From the NCBI RefSeq assembly GCF_008831285.2, contig NC_045144.1, positions 7,539,886 through 7,601,885 on the forward strand: DNA of 62,000 bases, written 5' to 3'. A model generated the notes under the pieces. That model saw only the letters and a program-made list of their open reading frames with translations. It was not told the DNA's origin and ran no database searches. Origin of the DNA: Nymphaea colorata. Taxonomy: Eukaryota > Streptophyta > Magnoliopsida > Nymphaeales > Nymphaeaceae. This document shows, piece by piece, positions 51,117 through 62,000 of this stretch (its first letter is position 1; every line of letters starts with the position of its first letter). Both the position numbers and the translations under genes were made by a program.

Positions 51117-52484
51117 CTACATGAGCCTGCACATAGGGTCCTCCTCGCTGAAGAACTCGCATTTTTGACCATGGTAGCCGTGATGACGCCTGTAGCTGCA
51201 GGCGCAGGCGCATGGGGCGACCTCGCGCACACCGTAGCACGCCCGGTAGTAGCATCCGCAGTGACATGGCCCACAGGTGCACCAGTAAGCCGGCGCGCCG
51301 AATGTCGGCAAGGCGTACGGTGTGCCGACTGGCGGCTCGGGTTTCTTTTCTGGGGCGGGAGGCTCTGGTTTAGGTTCCGGCGGTGGCGGCGTCGGCTCTG
51401 GTTTCGGATCAGGCGGTGGTGGAGGTTGCTCTGGTGCTGGATCAGGTGGTGGTGCGGGCGCTGGAGCTGGAGCTGGAGGAGGCGGTGGTGGATGCTTGGA
51501 CGGCACCACCAGGAACACCACCTTCTTGGATTTCCCATTCTTCTTGCCGTTCTTTTTGCCATTCTGGGACTTGTCCTTGCCGCCGTCGTCCTCCGCGGGC
51601 GGCGGTGGCGGAGCTGGTTCTGGTGGCGGCGCGGGAGCTGGCTCCGGTGCTGGTGGTGGTGCAGGTTCTGCTGGTGGTGGTGGTGCAGGTTCTGGTGCTG
51701 GTGCAGGTTTAGGGTCTGGTTCAGGAGCTTTTTCTTCCTCTTTTTTAACCTCGATGACTTCATAAGCGAGGATCCACTTCCCGGCTTTCCGGCAGAGGCT
51801 TTTCATCACCTTGTGGGGATCGAAGGTTCCCGTGATGGTCACCGTGTTCTCCTTCTCATTGAAGCACTTGCTCTGCAACTCTGCTCGGGCAGGGGAAATC
51901 TCCATTAAGAACCATCAAAACTCAAAAGGCAGAGGAAAATTTGTAAAGGATAATAGTTGCCAACAAAGTTGAGGAACAGAGTGATCAGAGGTACCCAATT
52001 GGAAAACCACCAATGAACCATACCAAATCTTCTCCAAAAAATATAAAATATGAAAAAAAAAGAAAAGACAAAAGAATCAGGGAAAGTTGCAGATTTGATA
52101 AGAGCAGAGATCAAGATTCCATCACAGGTAAAGGTAGAACATATGGTCAGACACTCCGAATATGAACAAATGTATCTGATGAAGACCAATAGTCAGTAGG
52201 ACTCAAGCGATTGTAGGAGAATGGAATTCTACCGCAGGCGCAGATGGAGCATATCGCTTTGCTGATCTTCTTGTAACAAATTTCGCAATCCAACCTCACA
52301 TTTATCACTATTGAGTATACCTGAAAATTTCACAGAAAAACAGAGAATTCAGTTCTTGAACATCATATTCATCGCTATAGAGTATTTTCACAGAAAAAAC
52401 GCATAATTCAACACAAATCAATCGAAACTATGAATTGGGAAGAACAGAAACAGAGAAAGTATTTGGTGGTATTACCTTAGACAT
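51117..52484 (-). CDS. Heavy-metal-associated isoprenylated plant protein (HIPP), proline-rich, three exons
   Basis: Exons 52484-52476 (ATG TCT AAG), 52320-52233, 51880-51117. Phases 0 and 1 close to 286 codons plus TAG. Residues 1-75 form a heavy-metal-associated (HMA) fold: MSKVYSIVINVRL, CxxC in DCEICYKKI, KENTVTITGTFDPHKVM, LCRKAGKW. About residues 79-210 are Pro/Ala/Glu repeats (PAPEPAPPPP type) interrupted by a basic KNGKKNGKSKK patch; about 218-260 are rich in Cys, Tyr and His (CTCGPCHCGCYY). The last four residues are CRLM, a fair CaaX prenylation box. Members bind metals or serve as membrane scaffolds, and some, such as rice Pi21-type proteins, affect disease response. Exact role here unknown. 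The long last exon is much GC-richer than the surroundings. Confidence 0.9.
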
Positions 52485-53350
52485 CGTGATGTAGAAGATG
52501 GGAATGTTGACCTGTGTTGAATTGGGAAGGATGGGAGGAAGAAGAATGAAGAATGGTGGTGTTGATTGCGCCTTTTTATACGGCTTGGGGTATGAAGCAG
52601 TAACCCATCAGAGCCGCCAACTATCAGGATCTGGACAACTGTCCTTCACAAAAATGTATGGTAAAGTGTGCGGATCAAAGTCGGTTGTTGGTTTTCATCG
52701 AGATCTGCAACCTTTTCATGTGATGCCAAAAGCTAGTGTCCTGTGGAATTTTCAATCAAGTTCTTGAGATTTTAAGAGCTGGATTGTACAAAAGTTTCTG
52801 AGAATTCTGGTTTTCCTGACTTGAGAAAACTTTTTGGATTCTTACTGTGTCCAGTTATAACCTGCACTACCGATTACCATGAGGAAGTTGCAAGGTTTGA
52901 GAGAAAGTTGAGGATTTTGGTTGTTTGGAGCAATTAAATTCATGGTTTTCGTAAAATTTACTGAAAAAAACCTGAACATTTCGAGGTTTCTGTCTCGAAA
53001 TTCTGACTTTTAGATCCGTTTTCTTTAAAATAATGTGCCCACTTACATGTTTAAATGTGAATAGAAAAGCTTGGATCGAAAGTCGAGGGTATGAGGTCAA
53101 AATTATTGAACGGGTGAAAATTCATGTGTCCTTGCATACTGAAATCAAACGCAGGTGGAATCCACTGCCCACTACGTCCCTGACTATTGTTCTTGAAAAT
53201 TTCTGCTCCCCATGGAGACATTCGCTCGAAATAAACTTCCAAACATCCAAATCATAAGTCCTGGCTCCACCGGACTAGAACGAGAAGCAGTTTTCAACTG
53301 TCAATTAATGCCAATTATTATCCTAGCCGTGTCTGTGCTTGTCGTGAAAG

Positions 53351-53427
53351 TTATGTCACATAAGTGCGGGTGTGGATGCGGGGTGTCGGTGCAATGTATC
53401 CCAAAACATTTGGGTGCGGTGCGGTGA

Positions 53428-53497
<70 letters not shown>

Positions 53498-53724
53498 TTA
53501 ATATATATAATTTTAGTTTGTTTGGTAGCTTAATTTGTCATTTCAAAGTGTACATAAAAAAAAGAAGGGATAAAGAGAAAAAAAAAAAAATAAAAAATAT
53601 TTTGAACTTGCATAAAAAATGATGCAGTTGGAGTGCGTGTTGAAGCCGCACCCGTATCAGCACCAGCACTAGCATCGTATTGATAGGGGTGCGGCCCTTA
53701 TCAACACGAGTCTGTGTGACATAG
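53351..53724. mobile_element. hAT-like MITE of the CTATGTCACA family, carrying an AT microsatellite
   Basis: Ends TTATGTCACATAAGTGCGGG and GAGTCTGTGTGACATAG. Flanks cgtgaaag and catgaaaa agree at 6 of 8 bases. Inside is an AT run at 53431-53494. Confidence 0.75.
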
Positions 53725-55361
53725 CATGAAAATTACTTGTACTTACAACTAAATGCTTCCAATGGTTTTACTACTTCTGCTTCAATAAGCGTATCAGAGC
53801 TGGTCGGGCTGGTCTCATGGATAACACCCATTGCCTGTTTGGTTCATGTGTGCCATATATTGTTATGAGTCTACAAGAAATGACCGAGAAGGTTAATTCT
53901 TTGATTTACAATCTCCATGAGCAACCTATGGTGTGTTCGAGTCTTCAGACAATTTTGCTAGCAGGGTATTTTGGTCCCTTAAAAAAAATTTCCACCTTCT
54001 AATTTTTTCCTCAAAGGGGAGCCCCTTTTGCTTTTCGAGGGCATTTTGGTCATTACTTTATCTATATTTCATGAGTTATTGTAAGAAAATAAAATATCTA
54101 ATAGACTTTTTAAATCCAGTACGCTAATAAAGAATATGCTAATGAAGAATATGTGATCTTTTTATTACTATGTTTCGGATGTTTAGAATGATGCCAGACT
54201 ACTCATCTCCGTGATCAGAATGAGTATTTCACCTTATTGTTGAAAGCCGAAACCCTCACTCTTTCAACCTTCCCGATCATGAATGAAATTCATCAATTAT
54301 CTAAGTTTTCTTATAAATTTTTTCAATCATTAGTCACATATTCATCAATTAATCCATCAGATCTTGAACTATATCCAACAACGATATTGGTCAATATAAC
54401 TATATGTCAATACCGCTTCTCCTATAATTAATTGAATATTTTCCCAAAACCATACATGCTTCTGGAGTAAGAACAAAGACAGGCTTGTATTTGAGCATTT
54501 TATATCCAGCCACTTAAATGTATACGCTTCAAACATGAGTGTCTATTTGACATTTCACTAAACTTTACGCTTTCTTTGCAAGTATTTCTTTTGATAAACT
54601 TGAAAAATGCACAGACACACGTGGCAACTTTTAGAAAGGGAGTAACAAAACCCACGGGCTTTTCATTTTTTTAAAATTTAATCTGATCCAAGGTTGTTAC
54701 AATGGTATTAGAGATCGGTTCAGCACGGGTGGATGCATGCACTATAAAGGAATGAATTATAATACTTAAAAATGTTTAGTCCCGTATTTAAAATTATAAA
54801 GAATCTTAAGAAACTGATAAATGAGTTTGTTAAGTGATTGGTTATTCTTGTTTTTATTAAATTTTGGATTGCAACTATTATACGACGGATTGGGATCCAC
54901 CAACCAGAATCAACAAGAAAAATCAAGTTGGTGGAAAGGGACGATTCTTCACTACTTTATCGACACATGTTTAGATGTGCTCGTGAAAATGTTCGGCTTT
55001 GACTTGGAAAACATTTGGCACTGTCGGCATGCAAGGGGTGCGAGCATATTTTAGACCGCTCTCAAATTAAACACTTGAATCAGGGGGGAATCAGAATTTT
55101 TTTTCGTGGGGCACGAATCATATAATTAACAAATTTTTAATTGGCCATGAAGAAGTGACCTAGGTCTCATGGGGCTGTCTTATATAACTAGAACTAGATA
55201 GCTTTAAGAGAGTGGGTATTCCATAGAGCCGTCACCTGTCTACACCCCTGACCTAAATATGTAGCTATGCTACAAGTACCTTTTTCAGGCCAAGGTCTAA
55301 TTAAATCATTCTGTCAAGTCTCAATGCCCATATCTTACAATTTTGTTGCATGTGCTGGTCA

Positions 55362-55719
55362 ACGTATTGGATTCGGATTGGAGATATCCTTAATCATATC
55401 TGTTTTTTCGGATATTCACGTATTTGGATTCGAATTCGAACAAAAAAAAGTCATATCCGAATCCAAAATCTGATTTCACAGTCCAAATCCGAATTTCGAA
55501 CCAGATTTTGCCAATTTTGAAGCATTAGATATATGATATTTGTTTAAAAATAAAACTAATCCGAATCCATATCTGAATCCAAATACGATCGGATGCCATT
55601 TATAAATCTAAATCTGATCCGATTTCTTAATCGGATATTAAACTTTTTTCTATATCCAATTTTTTTTTGATCGGTTCAGTCGGATATTCGATTCAAATCA
55701 GATATATTGACATTCCTAG
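55362..55719. mobile_element. 'tccgaatctgaatc' family element
   Basis: Full set of family words (ggatattcacgtatttggattcg, aatctgatccgatttcttaatcggatatt) and right end GATATATTGACATTCCTAG. Left end GGTCAACGTATTGGATTCGG is diverged. Confidence 0.6.
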
Positions 55720-55817
55720 CTGTGCTGTTGAGTTTCATCCTTGTTTTCTGCATACAAGAGTCGTTAAAATCACTTAAATCGCATTTTCACATGATTACAG
55801 ACCCAAGTTTCATCCAT

Positions 55818-55944
55818 AAGAGGGTGTTTGTTTTGGTAACAAGAAGAACACAATGTTCCATGAATTTATTCCAAAAGGCCAAGCACATTTATTGAACATT
55901 GTGTTCGACTAATGCAATGTTCCGCTTGTCAAACACCTCCTTAA
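55818..55944. mobile_element. Very short inverted-repeat element
   Basis: Left end taagagggtgtttgttttgg and right end cttgtcaaacacctccttaa are inverted copies about 127 bases apart. The inside repeats 'acacaatgttc' in both orientations (a foldback). Confidence 0.6.
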
Positions 55945-56534
55945 TGCATGTTGGGTGGCCCTGAGAAGGAAGCCTTGATATCTCTCTGGCTTCAATGTCC
56001 CTTTGCTTCTTTAGGTAATCTCGCGGATTTGAAATCCGTGGATTTGAGATCCATGATTTATTAGGACCATGAATCTTACGGTAGACCAGACCACCAGATA
56101 TGAGATCTCAAACAAAACTAAATATTGACATTTTCATGATTTTTAGCCTTTTCTTTAATTAATCACAAACTAAATGTTAACTTCCTTTCCGGCTACTAAT
56201 GTTGAGCGTTTTGAGAGGCTCTATAATCTAAATGCACGCATCAGATTCTTGTGATTCAAGCCTTAATGCACATAAATATTCATTTATAGCTTAAGTTACA
56301 AGCAAAGTTCATTGATAGTTGGAAGGCACTTTTTTTTCTTTTACATAGCCTTGTAAGTCTTGAGACTTGTGTCCAATCTCAATTGCTTGGACTTAGCAAC
56401 AGAGTAGAGCAGGTGGACTCTATAATGCCATAAAATAAAGGAAAAAATCATGCATGATCATTTTAGTTATATATAAAAGAAAGGTGGGGGGTTGGTATGG
56501 GAGGGGCGAAAGCCATCCCCCTTTGCCCCACCCC

Positions 56535-56688
56535 GAACAATCTCGGGCTACGTGGTTATATGGTTAATTTGAGTGTCACGCATGCCACTACGTGCAGTTT
56601 AAAGTAAACATGAACAATCTCGGGCTACGTGGTTATATGGTTAATTTGAGTGTCACGCATGCCACTACTTGCAGTTTAAAGTAAACAT
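56535..56688. repeat. Recent tandem duplication, 77-bp unit
   Basis: Two direct copies of a 77-bp unit starting gaacaatctcgggctacgtgg, with a single difference noticed (actacgtgc / actacttgc). The near-identity implies a young event in this old, decayed neighbourhood. Confidence 0.95.
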
Positions 56689-58142
56689 GGGCAACAGGCT
56701 CTGGCACCCGACGGGTACCCAGCTTGGGCTCGAAAAAACTGGCACGGGTTGACCTGATTAAATTTTTTTATTATTTTTATTTAATAATAATGTATCTTAT
56801 ATTACTAAAAATATATTTGTTATTCAAAAATTTTTATTTTAAATTTAAAAAATATTTTTGGCTCGGGTTTCTGGCATTGGTTATCGGAATAGTAGTCATA
56901 AGAATTGTTTGAATTGAAGACGAGTTGAAAAGAAGAGACCACAAGATTGTGATATCTCATCCATAGAATCGAAACCTTGATGGCTTTTTGAAACGCAACT
57001 TTTGAGGTTATCTGAAAATACTATAAATAAGCAAATCCCACAACCATGAAACAAATTAAAACCTTTTATTACGCACTATATTTCAGTGATTTAAAAGCCG
57101 ATATTCACTAATCCAACCACAAAAATCATGTTCATACATTTGAAAAAAATAAGTAGTAAAAATAAAAAAAAATGGGTGCACTACCACACGCTACACAAGA
57201 AAGAAGAAACAAATGCAAAAGGCTAAATTCCATTATGCATCTCATCACATTTCTAATATATCTGAATGATGGTTGGGAAAACAAAAATCTATTTTGTTCC
57301 ACATCTCCAAAAAAGAGAAAAGGACGCCTTTTACTTTGTCTATAGCTCTAGGGCTAGCTGGACCAACATGATTCTTAGCTCAGTGGCTTGATAGAGAATC
57401 CAGAACGAAGCATAGTTTTCAAAATTGTGAACCTCATTCCTCTTTAACAAAGAATTTTGGAGATCAAAGCGCAATGGGTTCTAACCTTTATGTCATTTTC
57501 TTTCAACGCCCACTTCTGGTGGTGCAAAATCACTGCCAACTCTAATATCTTTGGTATTCTTGGGGCTGTACTGAGGCCTTTGATGGAACTTTTATCTGGC
57601 AATATGAAAAGTGAAGATAGAATATTATTTTGTCTTCAATTGTTATGAGAAGCATTGGGCACTAAAAATGACCGTAGTGCGCTCATCCACATGGGCGGTC
57701 TTAGTGAAAGTGATGGCTCATCTACCCTTTAGAATGTGATGCTGTCGATGTTGGTTCTTGTTTGTAGCCACATGGTTGATAAATCTTGATAGAAATCGAG
57801 ATTAATATGTAACTAGCAAAATTTATGCAAGGGCAGATAGTTGGGACATATATGGACTACTTTTTAAAAAATTTACAAAAGTTTAGCTTTCAGGAGGGGC
57901 AAGGATCTTTCAAGAGGCTACCATGTTCCCACGTTTTTAACGCTTTTTTTTCACTTTTTGTATTTTTCAATGCCAAACAGTTTTTTTTTTCATTTTTTAT
58001 TTTGTATTGGTTGTACATCTATTTATCTTTTGATGTTTGTGTTATTATTTTCTTATTTATTTTATTTTCTCTATTTTTAGTTTTTTAATTAAAAAATACA
58101 AATTTTTTCAGTTTTTTTCTATCTTTTTCAAGCTCGTCATAT

Positions 58143-58177
<35 letters not shown>

Positions 58178-58689
58178 ATCAATGGGAAATGGCTGATTTG
58201 AAAACATGGGAATATCGATTCCCATGAAGGAGAAATTTTGGATTCCTTGGAACCAAATTCCCACTTGTTGTGGACTTATGGTTCCCACAACAATAGTAGA
58301 TCTTGTTATGGTGAAATACTTTAAAAAGGACCTTATGCATAAACCAAAAGGAACACCTTTCCAGCTCGGGTGAGCCCAGGATTTTTTTTTACATTGAAAA
58401 AATTAAATTTTTTTAGTTTGGCCTGACCGGTCGCTCCTCGTCGCTCTTCTTGTCCCGACCCTAGAAAAAATCCTAGCTCCGCCCCTACACGTAACCACGT
58501 CTCCATTCCAAGATCTCGATCTCATACTAGGGTGATTGTTAAGGAGAAGCTCTAAACACAAAAGGTGCAGCATTATTGCTTTGCAGTATAACTAGTTGGG
58601 CTTGCACCAGCTAAATTCTGCATCTATCAGTTTGATTCATGTGAGTTATTTCTTTCTGTTAACAACACAGTGATAATGTTGTTGATGTA

Positions 58690-58840
58690 TAGTAGGCCTG
58701 CAAGGGTCCTGGCCCCACCTCAATTTTTTTTTAAAAATTTACATGTAAATTAAAAAAATCACTTATTTTATATAAAAATTTTGAAAAATGATATTTCAAA
58801 CATAGTCAAAATTTGAAAACTTTAATTCGGGCTCTGCCTG
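58690..58840. repeat. Dispersed 'ggctccgccc' repeat copy
   Basis: ctggccccacctcaattttttttt, then ttaaaaaatcacttattttatataaaaattttgaaaaatgatattt, then tcgggctctgcctg, in the same order as 21785-21965. Confidence 0.55.
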
Positions 58841-59035
58841 CATATTAGGTACCAACATAGTCCCGAACCCTTTTGGAAGGGGAAAAGAGAAATGTTTTGG
58901 CTCTTAGTAGACCAGTAGGGTGTAATACTCCTTTTATTTGTCAATCAACCATATTTTTGCAGAGGTTCTTTAGAGAAACTACAAATTTGATCAAATAGGA
59001 CGTATATTACTCTTTTCAAATAGAATTACGTGAAG

Positions 59036-59431
59036 CTATGTCACAGTGGTACGCGGTGGTACGGCCTGGTACGTTTGGATTTGGTTTTGGGTCGAAACCA
59101 GATCCAAACTGTATTATAACTAAAAAGTAAAAAGAAAATGACTTGATCTTTTATTTATTTGTTTGTTTTTTTTACTTGCATAATTATTAACATAAGAAGC
59201 CTCATTAACCAAGATGAAACCTTGGTAATTTATTCATTAGCAGCCTCTTTTTGTTGGCATTTTCATTGTTTGAAGTTTTTTATCAAAACGAAAATAAACA
59301 TTTTTGTCAAATTTTTTGAGTTAATTATATATAATAGTCGCCGCACCCGTACCAAGATTTACGAAAACGTCATACCAGTACCCGTACCCCGTACTCGTAT
59401 CCGCACCCATACTCGTACCATTGTGACATAG
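59036..59431. mobile_element. hAT-like MITE of the CTATGTCACA family
   Basis: 396 bp from CTATGTCACAGTGGTACG to CGTACCATTGTGACATAG, with near-perfect inverted ends. Flanks acgtgaag and aaatgaag agree at 6 of 8 bases. The sub-terminal region repeats 'cgtacccgtacc' words. Confidence 0.8.
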
Positions 59432-60374
59432 AAATGAAGTCAACGAGGAGCCATTTGTGCACTGCTGCCATCATCCATTGCTTGAAAGAGAGTTTTCCAG
59501 CTTATCAACATCACATCTTACAGAATTTTTTTGATGATGCGACTGATAATTTAGAGAGAGAGAGAGAGAGAGTCATGCATGACGTTTAGTTCTGGTCCCC
59601 TTTTGAGCCTCCCAACTATAGTTGGGGCGCCCAACTTGATTTATGTACATTGGGCACCGACAAGTTTGAGTTATCTCAATTCTCATGTTCGATTAATTAA
59701 CTTCCCCAACTTCATCTATAAAAAAATTGTCTTGATAAATAACTACATTTGTCTAGATTTGCGACTGCTACGCCAATTATTCAACAAGAAAAGGTAACGG
59801 AGATCGAATAATTCAAATCCGCATCACGTGGGCAGTCTTAATTAAAGGATGGGGATGCACATCATGTTTGAATGGGCTTCATTGCCTCTTTCCCTTTATC
59901 GGCTAACATGTGTATATTTACTACGTCATGTTTGTTCTAATACTCCCAAGAGAATTCATAATTTGGCAAGTAATGTGCTCCTTGGATATTCACCTCTCAA
60001 TAATTGATGTTTGCATTCAATAAAGTTGATAATATGCTTATCCGAGTCCACGTAGCACTTTGATGCACAGTAATATGTGTTATTTTATAAGTTGTGACAT
60101 GTTATTATATATATATATATATATATATATAGAAGCCACAAGAAGGCTGAAATTTTGAAGCAATCAGTTTAGAGTGAAATGAGATACGAAAAAACATGTT
60201 TTTAGATCACTCTGCTCTTTGGGTCTGTGTTAAATTTGATGGCAGCTCCACAGAAAAGCACAACCAATTCAAATAGTACAAGTTCTCGGCCGGAAACCGG
60301 AATTCGAGGCCATTGCCCTCTGTTCTTGGTCCCGGCAGTACTATGGGTGTTCTCCCATCCATGTTATATCTAAA

Positions 60375-60502
60375 TTCGAATTCAACTTGATTATTTGAAC
60401 GAGTGGACTCATGAACTCAAGCTCGACTCGTTAAGTAAATGACTCGACTTGAACTTGCTCACGAGTCGAGCTTTAACGAGCCGAGCTCGTTGTTCACCGT
60501 TA
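60375..60502. mobile_element. 'gctcgagctcg' family fragment
   Basis: Ends gagccgagctcgttgttcaccgtta, the same right terminus as the 7879-8364 copy; left part missing. A further degraded stretch of the family lies at 61585-61935. Confidence 0.5.
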
Positions 60503-62000
60503 CCGGAAGGGGATCTTCAAGTTGGGTAGAATGGTTAGTAAACTAATTTCAAACACGGTAATTGCAGATCATGCTTTGTTGTGAGCCCTTAGATTTTAAA
60601 ACACGACAACATCATCAGTAGTTAGCATGCGAATAGCTAGACATCTTGCATAGTTCATTCATAATATTGGTGGATCTAAGATCCCTCGTTATAGTTTTGA
60701 TGCAATCAAACAAGGGATCTCAAATCCATCGTAAGAACCCCTGATCTGATATCTGGGGATCTAAGATCCTTGGATCTTAAATCACCTTGGATTTTCGTTC
60801 TACGTTGCCAAACACAACCGTAAGGATTCGATTTTAATTTCAATGTTCTTTTTTTTTTAAAAAAAAAATGGAAGAGTATGTTCTTGGTATAGGTTGATCC
60901 GAGTCGGGTGCATGTCAAAAACAAGATAAATTTGGTTAGGCCGGTCGAGTGCACCCGACACACATTGACTGTGTTAGGTGCCGTGTCAGAACCACATCCC
61001 CATTGCACCTGATACACATTGTCAGCCCGTGTGGCTTGTGACCCAGCTCAAACTTGGCTTGCACCAACTAGACATGTGCGCTGGTGTGGTCAGTTGCCCA
61101 CACCAACTCTTTAAAATTCTTTTATGTTTACGTTGACAAATTTAATATTTACTTTTATACACATAGGTGCCCTTTTATTGATGTTTCTAAACAGGTGTTC
61201 CCCAGCTAATTTATCAATGTTATCAGCACGGGTCAGTATCAACCCTCAACAAGCCGATACTCTTGGTGTCAACGTGAAACCGAAACGAGACAGACCAAAA
61301 CAAATCGCCTAAATTTTCTTATTTTCATAAAAATAGTTTGAACTAGTTTTAACTATTTTAAATAGGAAAAATTTACTGATAACAATAACGGTAAAGTCTC
61401 TTTAACACTGGCTTGCATCAACCTTCCATTTACTATAATGCAAAGGAAATAAACTGGTTCGGATGCCGATTCGGGCAAGATCAATGTTTGGAAGCAGTGT
61501 CATCAGTATCGCTCTGTATCCGCTGATGAATATCGTGTCGGACGGTGACCCAGTTCTAGGTAAGTCTATCTCAAACTGACCCAGTTCAAGCTCAACCCGA
61601 CTCAATCTTGAGTCTAGTTCTATAGAGTAGGCTTGAACTTAACTCAAACTCAAACTCGAGTGAAGCTCCATAGAACACGCTCGAGCTCAACGATACACTG
61701 TGGAGCTCAAGTTCGACTCACTTAACTCATTTTAACTCGTTGAACTATTATCTTATTATATTCAACATTTATTATATAGTCGAGCCAAGCTGAGTCGAGT
61801 TGGATCGTTTCACATTTCAAGTATGCATTTGTGCTCGAATTCGACTCATTTATAAACTAGTCAAGCTCGAGTCAAGTTTTAATGAACGAGGTGAGTATGA
61901 ACCGATCCGGCTCGACTGCTTGTGCAGCTCTACTTGCAAGACAAGAACACAAGAACAGAAACTTCGAAACTCTGAAAAATATCCGAAGGTGGGTGTTATT

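Larger units (their letters stand above)
52485..62000. other. Gene-free right flank
   Basis: Upstream of the HIPP start, so 52485 onward should carry its leader and promoter. The sequence at 52561-52585 (gcgcctttttatacggc) contains a TATA-like stretch only if read on the plus strand, so no promoter is called. The remainder consists of miniature elements, microsatellites ((AT)n at 60104-60131, (AG)n at 58143-58166 and 59556-59572) and unrecognised AT-rich DNA. None of the short open frames resembles a known protein. Confidence 0.55.

Noticed and set aside
51165-51908. 247-codon open frame on the plus strand, Trp/Arg-rich
   Set aside because: Exact antisense of the Pro/Ala/Glu-rich HIPP exon 3. 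GC-rich, low-complexity codons keep several frames open. Only the minus frame has HMA motifs and fitting splice junctions.

Overview
This is a window of nuclear DNA from a flowering plant. It has spliced genes with GT-AG introns, large AT-rich intergenic space full of (AT)n and (CT)n microsatellites, small inverted-repeat transposons and one decayed Copia fragment. Three protein-coding genes can be reconstructed exon by exon, all on the minus strand. I cannot name the species. The gene models and the SPO11-1/PHYC neighbourhood fit an angiosperm, perhaps a non-grass monocot or an early-diverging lineage, but this is inference.

Left part (1-19.3 kb): the first 12 coding exons of the meiotic DNA-cleaving protein SPO11-1 (7490 down to 37; the C-terminus lies beyond the window edge), then a complete four-exon phytochrome C gene (19286 down to 13086, 1135 codons plus stop, every splice phase closing). 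They stand head to tail with PHYC upstream of SPO11-1. From memory, the same two genes are neighbours on rice chromosome 3, so this looks like old microsynteny. A hAT-like miniature element with a perfect 8-bp target duplication sits in PHYC intron 3, and a relative of it sits in SPO11-1 intron 4.

Middle (19.3-34.2 kb): PHYC leader and presumed promoter, then about 14 kb without a recognisable gene, made of dispersed inverted-repeat elements and microsatellites. At 34.2-43.6 kb lies the strangest structure: a GC-richer array of nested, codon-sized tandem repeats (156 + 123 bp alternating, with optional 78-bp extra units) plus a second, roughly 600-bp repeat. The two together form a module that has itself been duplicated. 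It reads as protein-like sequence but is broken by stops and frame changes.

Right part (43.6-62 kb): a Copia reverse transcriptase/RNase H relic (about 44.7-45.4 kb), more small elements, a complete three-exon HIPP gene (heavy-metal-associated, proline-rich, CaaX-ending; 52484 down to 51117), and about 9.5 kb of gene-free repeat-rich DNA. The three genes have no evident common pathway: they cover light sensing, meiotic recombination, and a metal-binding or scaffold protein.
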